A stretch of 7,785 nucleotides of DNA from Bacteroidia bacterium (GTDB lineage Bacteria; Bacteroidota; Bacteroidia; JABDFU01), in NCBI GenBank assembly GCA_020849195.1, contig JADLGT010000158.1, positions 1-7,785 on the forward strand, in the 5' to 3' direction. A program made the translations under genes and the position numbers. Positions 4,677-7,785 of the stretch are shown here, one piece after another. The notes below the pieces were generated by a model. That model saw only the letters and a program-made list of their open reading frames with translations. It was not told the origin of the DNA and searched no databases. Position 1 is the stretch's first letter. Every line of letters starts with the position of its first letter.

Positions 4677-4784
4677 TTTTATAGATTAATGAACAAGGTA
4701 TAAAATATTCATGATGTGCGGTATTTATCGTTTCACAAATCAAATATGAGACAATAATTGTAAATTAGGCATTTATTCGTAGAG

Positions 4785-4798
4785 CGGGAAAATTCCCG
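4785..4798 (+). promoter_or_regulatory. Short palindrome just before the flippase start
   Basis: CGGGAA-AA-TTCCCG is an inverted repeat ending eight bases before the flippase ATG. It would lie in the leader of the mRNA or be an operator-like site. Nothing else shows regulation, and no clear TAnnTTTG box is seen for this gene in the 130-base divergent region. Confidence 0.35.
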
Positions 4799-4806
4799 AA
4801 CCCGGT

Positions 4807-6285
4807 ATGCAAAAGAAGTTTATAACCAATTTAGCTATTGTTCTCTTCCTCAACCTTCTTATCAAACCGATATGGATTTTTGGTATTGACCGTGCGGTGC
4901 AAAACGAAGTAGGTGCAGCCGATTACGGAGAATACTTTGCCTTGTTTAATTTTTCGTTCCTTTTAAATATTATTCTTGATTTTGGTATCACCAATTTCAA
5001 CAACAAAAATATAGCTCAAAACAATCATCTTCTCACCAAGCATTTTTCCAGCCTCGTAGCGCTAAAGCTTGGGCTGGCTGTTATTTATATTATTGCAACA
5101 TTAGTGTGTGGATTGGTAATTGGTTACGACATCCGGCTAACGAAATTGCTGATGGTGTGTGGATTCAATCAATTTCTGCTCACATTTATTCTTTACCTCC
5201 GCTCGAATTTAGCCGGCTTACATCTTTTTAAAACCGACAGCCTTATATCGGTACTCGATAGGCTTATTATGATACCTGTATGTTCAATCTTTTTATTCGG
5301 CCATGTTACCTCACACAAAATGGATATTATGACTTATGTTTATACTCAAACAATTGCCTATTTTGTTACTGCGGTTATTACATTTTTAATTGTCATGACT
5401 AAAACACACACTTTTAAAATTACCTGGAACCGGCCGTTTTCAATTATGATTTTGAAAAAAAGTATTCCCTTTGCCATACTCGTTTTGCTTATGACTTTTT
5501 ACAACCGCATAGACACTGTTATGCTCGAACGTATGCTTCCCGCAACAGAAGAAGCAAATCAATTTGGATTTTCGGGTGCAATACAAACAGGTATTTATGC
5601 CCAAGCCTACCGTTTGCTCGATGCCACTAATATGATTGCTTTTTTATTTGCCGGCTTACTGTTGCCTATTTTTTCGCGTATGCTCAAGTATAAAGAGTCG
5701 GTTGAACAATTGGTGAAACTTTCTTTTACATTGTTAATTACTCCCGCAATAGTTATAGCCATTGGATGTACATTTTACAGAAACGAACTGATGGGAATGC
5801 TTTATCACGAACATATTGATCAGTCGGCTCCTGTATTCAGTTTGCTCATGGGCTGTTTTATGGCTGTTTCAACAACCTATATTTTCGGAACATTGCTCAC
5901 AGCCAACGGCAATTTGAAGGAACTCAACATTCTTGCTGCCAGTGCTATGTTGCTGAATATTACCCTTAACCTATTCCTTATCCCTCATCTCTATGCATTC
6001 GGATCGGCTGCAGCAGCATTAATAACTCAATTTTCAATGGCAATAGCTCAGGTTATTATCGCTCAACGTAAATTCAAATTCAGGATTAATTACCGCTTAC
6101 TTCTTACACTTTTTATTTTCAGTTCGGGAGTGGTTATTATTAACTTCCTTACAAAATCATTTCATTATAACCCCGGCAAGTGGTTTGTCAATTTCGGAGT
6201 AATGGTTATTCTGTCGATACTGTGGGCATTTTTTACGCGACTCATCAGTATAAAATCAATGTTCAGGGCATTAAAATACGGTTAA
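4807..6285 (+). CDS. Wzx-type polysaccharide flippase (MOP superfamily)
   Basis: The 492 residues contain about a dozen hydrophobic segments, as expected for oligosaccharide flippases of the MOP superfamily. These move lipid-linked glycan units from the cytoplasmic to the periplasmic face of the inner membrane. The N-terminus (first helix about 8-26, then PIWIFGIDRAVQNEVG) and DFGITNFNNKNIAQ (58-71) are typical of the Bacteroidetes branch, as is the central GIYAQAYRLLDATNMIAFLF segment. The charged stretches lie in short loops. A Wzz-like gene follows 72 bases downstream on the same strand. The flippase is probably the first gene of this operon. The ATG is preceded by no Shine-Dalgarno sequence, only by a small palindrome. 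Which glycan it carries is unknown, so I assign no symbol. Confidence 0.92.
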   Translation: MQKKFITNLAIVLFLNLLIKPIWIFGIDRAVQNEVGAADYGEYFALFNFSFLLNIILDFGITNFNNKNIAQNNHLLTKHFSSLVALKLGLAVIYIIATLVCGLVIGYDIRLTKLLMVCGFNQFLLTFILYLRSNLAGLHLFKTDSLISVLDRLIMIPVCSIFLFGHVTSHKMDIMTYVYTQTIAYFVTAVITFLIVMTKTHTFKITWNRPFSIMILKKSIPFAILVLLMTFYNRIDTVMLERMLPATEEANQFGFSGAIQTGIYAQAYRLLDATNMIAFLFAGLLLPIFSRMLKYKESVEQLVKLSFTLLITPAIVIAIGCTFYRNELMGMLYHEHIDQSAPVFSLLMGCFMAVSTTYIFGTLLTANGNLKELNILAASAMLLNITLNLFLIPHLYAFGSAAAALITQFSMAIAQVIIAQRKFKFRINYRLLLTLFIFSSGVVIINFLTKSFHYNPGKWFVNFGVMVILSILWAFFTRLISIKSMFRALKYG

Positions 6286-6313
6286 CTTAACGCCTCACTT
6301 CTATTAATTTAAC

Positions 6314-6321
6314 TATTTTTG
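6314..6321 (+). promoter_or_regulatory. Probable -7 element for the Wzz-like gene
   Basis: TATTTTTG matches TAnnTTTG exactly and is followed by CGC, 37 bases before the ATG at 6358, which implies a leader of about 30 bases. No TTTG -33 box is seen at the right distance, so an internal promoter is plausible but not certain. Confidence 0.4.
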
Positions 6322-6357
6322 CGCCAATCTTTAACAATTAAAAGGTAAAAGCCAAAG

Positions 6358-7359
6358 ATGGACAACCAACAAGAAAACAAGGAACTTTTTGACTCGAGAT
6401 ACGTGCTAGTATTTTTAAAAAAATGGCGGAACAAACTTATGCTCGTCGCTTTATCGGCTGCACTTATTTCGGGTTCAGTTTCGTACATAATCGAGCCACG
6501 CTTTTTATCCACAGTGGTTATGATTCCGGCATCAACTGTTTCAATATCAAAATCGCTGATAAAAGAATGGGGAGACGCACTCATGTTTGGTCAGGAAAAA
6601 GAAGCCGAACAGTTAATTGAGGTGCTTCATTCCGATGCAATCAGAAACAGAATTGCCATAAAATATAATTTGCTGAAACGTTACGGGATTAGCCCAAAAT
6701 CGCCCTATAAAAATTTATACCTGAAACTTGAATACCTCGACAGAGTGTGGTTTAACCGAAATCCGGATAATACAGTTGAAATAAATGTGCTCGACAAACA
6801 GCCCGATACTGCGGCGCATATTGCCAACGATATTGCTGCATTAGCCGATTCGGTGCGAGACGATATTCAAAAAGCACGTGCTAAAAAAGTGTTGAAAATA
6901 GTTGAGGATGAGTATCTGCGAAAAAAAGCTTTAGTTGAAAAATTGCAAGACTCGCTCAAAATATATACCGAGTTGGGTGTATTTGACTTTGAAACACAAT
7001 CGGGAATAATTTATAAACAGTATGTAAAATCGTTGGCTAAAAATTCGCCAGGCGCTGTTAGTGAACTCGAAAAAAGAATGAAGGTAATACAAGCTAAAGG
7101 TTGGAATTACGTAGCTCTTCGCGATTTTGCCTATCACGAACGCAATGAAATGTTTGCACTCGGTGTAAAGTACGATCAGGCGAAACTTGATGTAGAACAA
7201 TCGCTTCCGATAAAATACGTAATTGACCCTGCCATTCCTGCCGAAAAGCGCGACTCGCCTAAACGTTGGGCAATTGTTATCGTATCTACAATTTCATCCA
7301 TTGCTTTTGCTATTATTTATATTCTCATTATGAGCAGTTATAAAAAACAGAGCCTGTAA
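6358..7359 (+). CDS. Wzz-like polysaccharide chain-length / co-polymerase protein
   Basis: The 333 residues have the polysaccharide co-polymerase layout: a short cytoplasmic N-terminus, a first membrane helix at about 27-46, a long periplasmic part, and a second helix at about 304-326. The second helix is preceded by the proline-rich motif PAIPAEKRDSPKRW (291-304). The periplasmic part contains helical, probably coiled-coil stretches (about 170-205 and 233-285). It has no C-terminal Walker/tyrosine-kinase domain, so it is the kinase-free type. Such proteins set glycan chain length by acting with the Wzy polymerase. The gene lies between a flippase and an O-antigen ligase/polymerase-family gene, which supports the role. 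The next gene starts 21 bases after its stop. Confidence 0.9.
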   Translation: MDNQQENKELFDSRYVLVFLKKWRNKLMLVALSAALISGSVSYIIEPRFLSTVVMIPASTVSISKSLIKEWGDALMFGQEKEAEQLIEVLHSDAIRNRIAIKYNLLKRYGISPKSPYKNLYLKLEYLDRVWFNRNPDNTVEINVLDKQPDTAAHIANDIAALADSVRDDIQKARAKKVLKIVEDEYLRKKALVEKLQDSLKIYTELGVFDFETQSGIIYKQYVKSLAKNSPGAVSELEKRMKVIQAKGWNYVALRDFAYHERNEMFALGVKYDQAKLDVEQSLPIKYVIDPAIPAEKRDSPKRWAIVIVSTISSIAFAIIYILIMSSYKKQSL

Positions 7360-7380
7360 ACATCCTATCCATAATTCTGT

Positions 7381-7785
7381 TTGACCGGAAAAATAAACAT
7401 ACAACTGTTTTATATTGTAAGCGCTTCTTTCCTGCTCATCAATCTTATTGGAATAGTTAATAATTTCTACTACGTAAATTTTTTACCCTTAATTTTAGCT
7501 ATTGCCTTGTTTGGTATTTTTTCAATGGACAAGCTAATGCTGATGACGGTATTTGCAACACCTCTTTCCGTAAGCTTTACCGAACTACTCGGGCATCGCA
7601 TAAGCCCCGACCTCAGTATGCCCGCCGAACCCATGCTGATATGCATATTAATACTGTTTACAATTAAAATAATACGTGGCTACAAACCCGACACGAAAAT
7701 AATGCGCCACCCAATAACAATAGTTATTATTTTACAACTGATATGGATACTGTTTGCTTCGTTAAGCAGCACAATGTTTTCAATA
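7381..7785 (+). CDS. O-antigen ligase/polymerase-family membrane protein, N-terminal part (cut by window edge)
   Basis: An open frame of 135 codons runs from an in-frame stop at 7372-7374 to the window end. The first internal ATG is at 7525, but the hydrophobic, protein-like sequence begins well before it. TTG at 7381 is therefore the best start (TGKINIQLFYIVSASFLLI follows), 21 bases after the wzz-like stop. Visible features are two closely spaced hydrophobic segments, then MDKLMLMTVFATPLSVSFTE, DLSMPAEPMLICILILF and MRHPITIVIILQLIWILF. This pattern, with a TPLSV-type motif and a PAEP segment before the next helix, resembles Bacteroidetes members of the O-antigen ligase (WaaL/Wzy) family. 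They join or polymerise glycan units in the periplasm. The large loop with catalytic residues lies outside the window, so ligase and polymerase cannot be told apart. Confidence 0.75.
   Translation, partial: MTGKINIQLFYIVSASFLLINLIGIVNNFYYVNFLPLILAIALFGIFSMDKLMLMTVFATPLSVSFTELLGHRISPDLSMPAEPMLICILILFTIKIIRGYKPDTKIMRHPITIVIILQLIWILFASLSSTMFSI

Noticed and set aside
4741..4748. CATATTTG on the minus strand as promoter of the GT4 gene
   Set aside because: It misses the first base of the -7 consensus and has no -33 box at 19-21 bases, so it is too weak to call.
6931..7200. Minus-strand frame opposite the Wzz-like gene
   Set aside because: It is an antisense shadow; the plus-strand protein has the full co-polymerase layout.

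Overview
The window looks like a low-GC Bacteroidota (Bacteroidetes) chromosome, probably Bacteroidales or a relative. The evidence is a DUF3467 protein, a YebC of the MGR-type variant seen in this phylum, TAnnTTTG promoter elements, an absence of Shine-Dalgarno sites, and a typical Bacteroidetes surface-glycan gene set. The species cannot be named from the sequence alone.

Left part (1-1240): the start of a DUF3467 gene on the minus strand leaves the window at base 1. After about 400 bases without genes comes a plus-strand tRNA-Glu locus that has been invaded repeatedly. Three tRNA-Glu 5' halves (575, 672 and 1022) are each cut at the same point in the anticodon loop and each followed by a pair of tandem hairpins. 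One intact tRNA-Glu(UUC) stands last (1119-1190) and is followed by a strong terminator. The locus reads as ancestral 5' stub + three head-to-tail units, each made of hairpin pair + spacer + fresh tRNA 5' half. Units 1 and 3 are 97 nt and identical at every base. Unit 2 is 350 nt and encodes a small GIY-YIG endonuclease whose last residues and stop codon lie in the next tRNA copy. This resembles a tiny homing-type element that inserts in tRNA-Glu and rebuilds the tRNA by carrying its own 5' half, with short non-autonomous copies beside the coding copy. It is the most unusual content of the window.

Middle (1241-3545): an ElaA-type GNAT acetyltransferase lies 33 bases downstream of yebC (both minus), probably one transcript. 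A divergent intergenic region of 436 bases contains an isolated palindrome and leads into a small secreted protein of unknown function (plus), whose stop codon abuts that of the next gene.

Right part (3546-7785): a surface polysaccharide cluster. A GT4 glycosyltransferase (minus, GTG start) diverges from a Wzx-type flippase, a Wzz-like chain-length/co-polymerase protein and the start of an O-antigen ligase/polymerase-family membrane protein (plus, probable TTG start, cut by the window end). Together these would assemble a lipid-linked glycan, flip it across the inner membrane, control its length and polymerise or ligate it. The polymer itself cannot be inferred.
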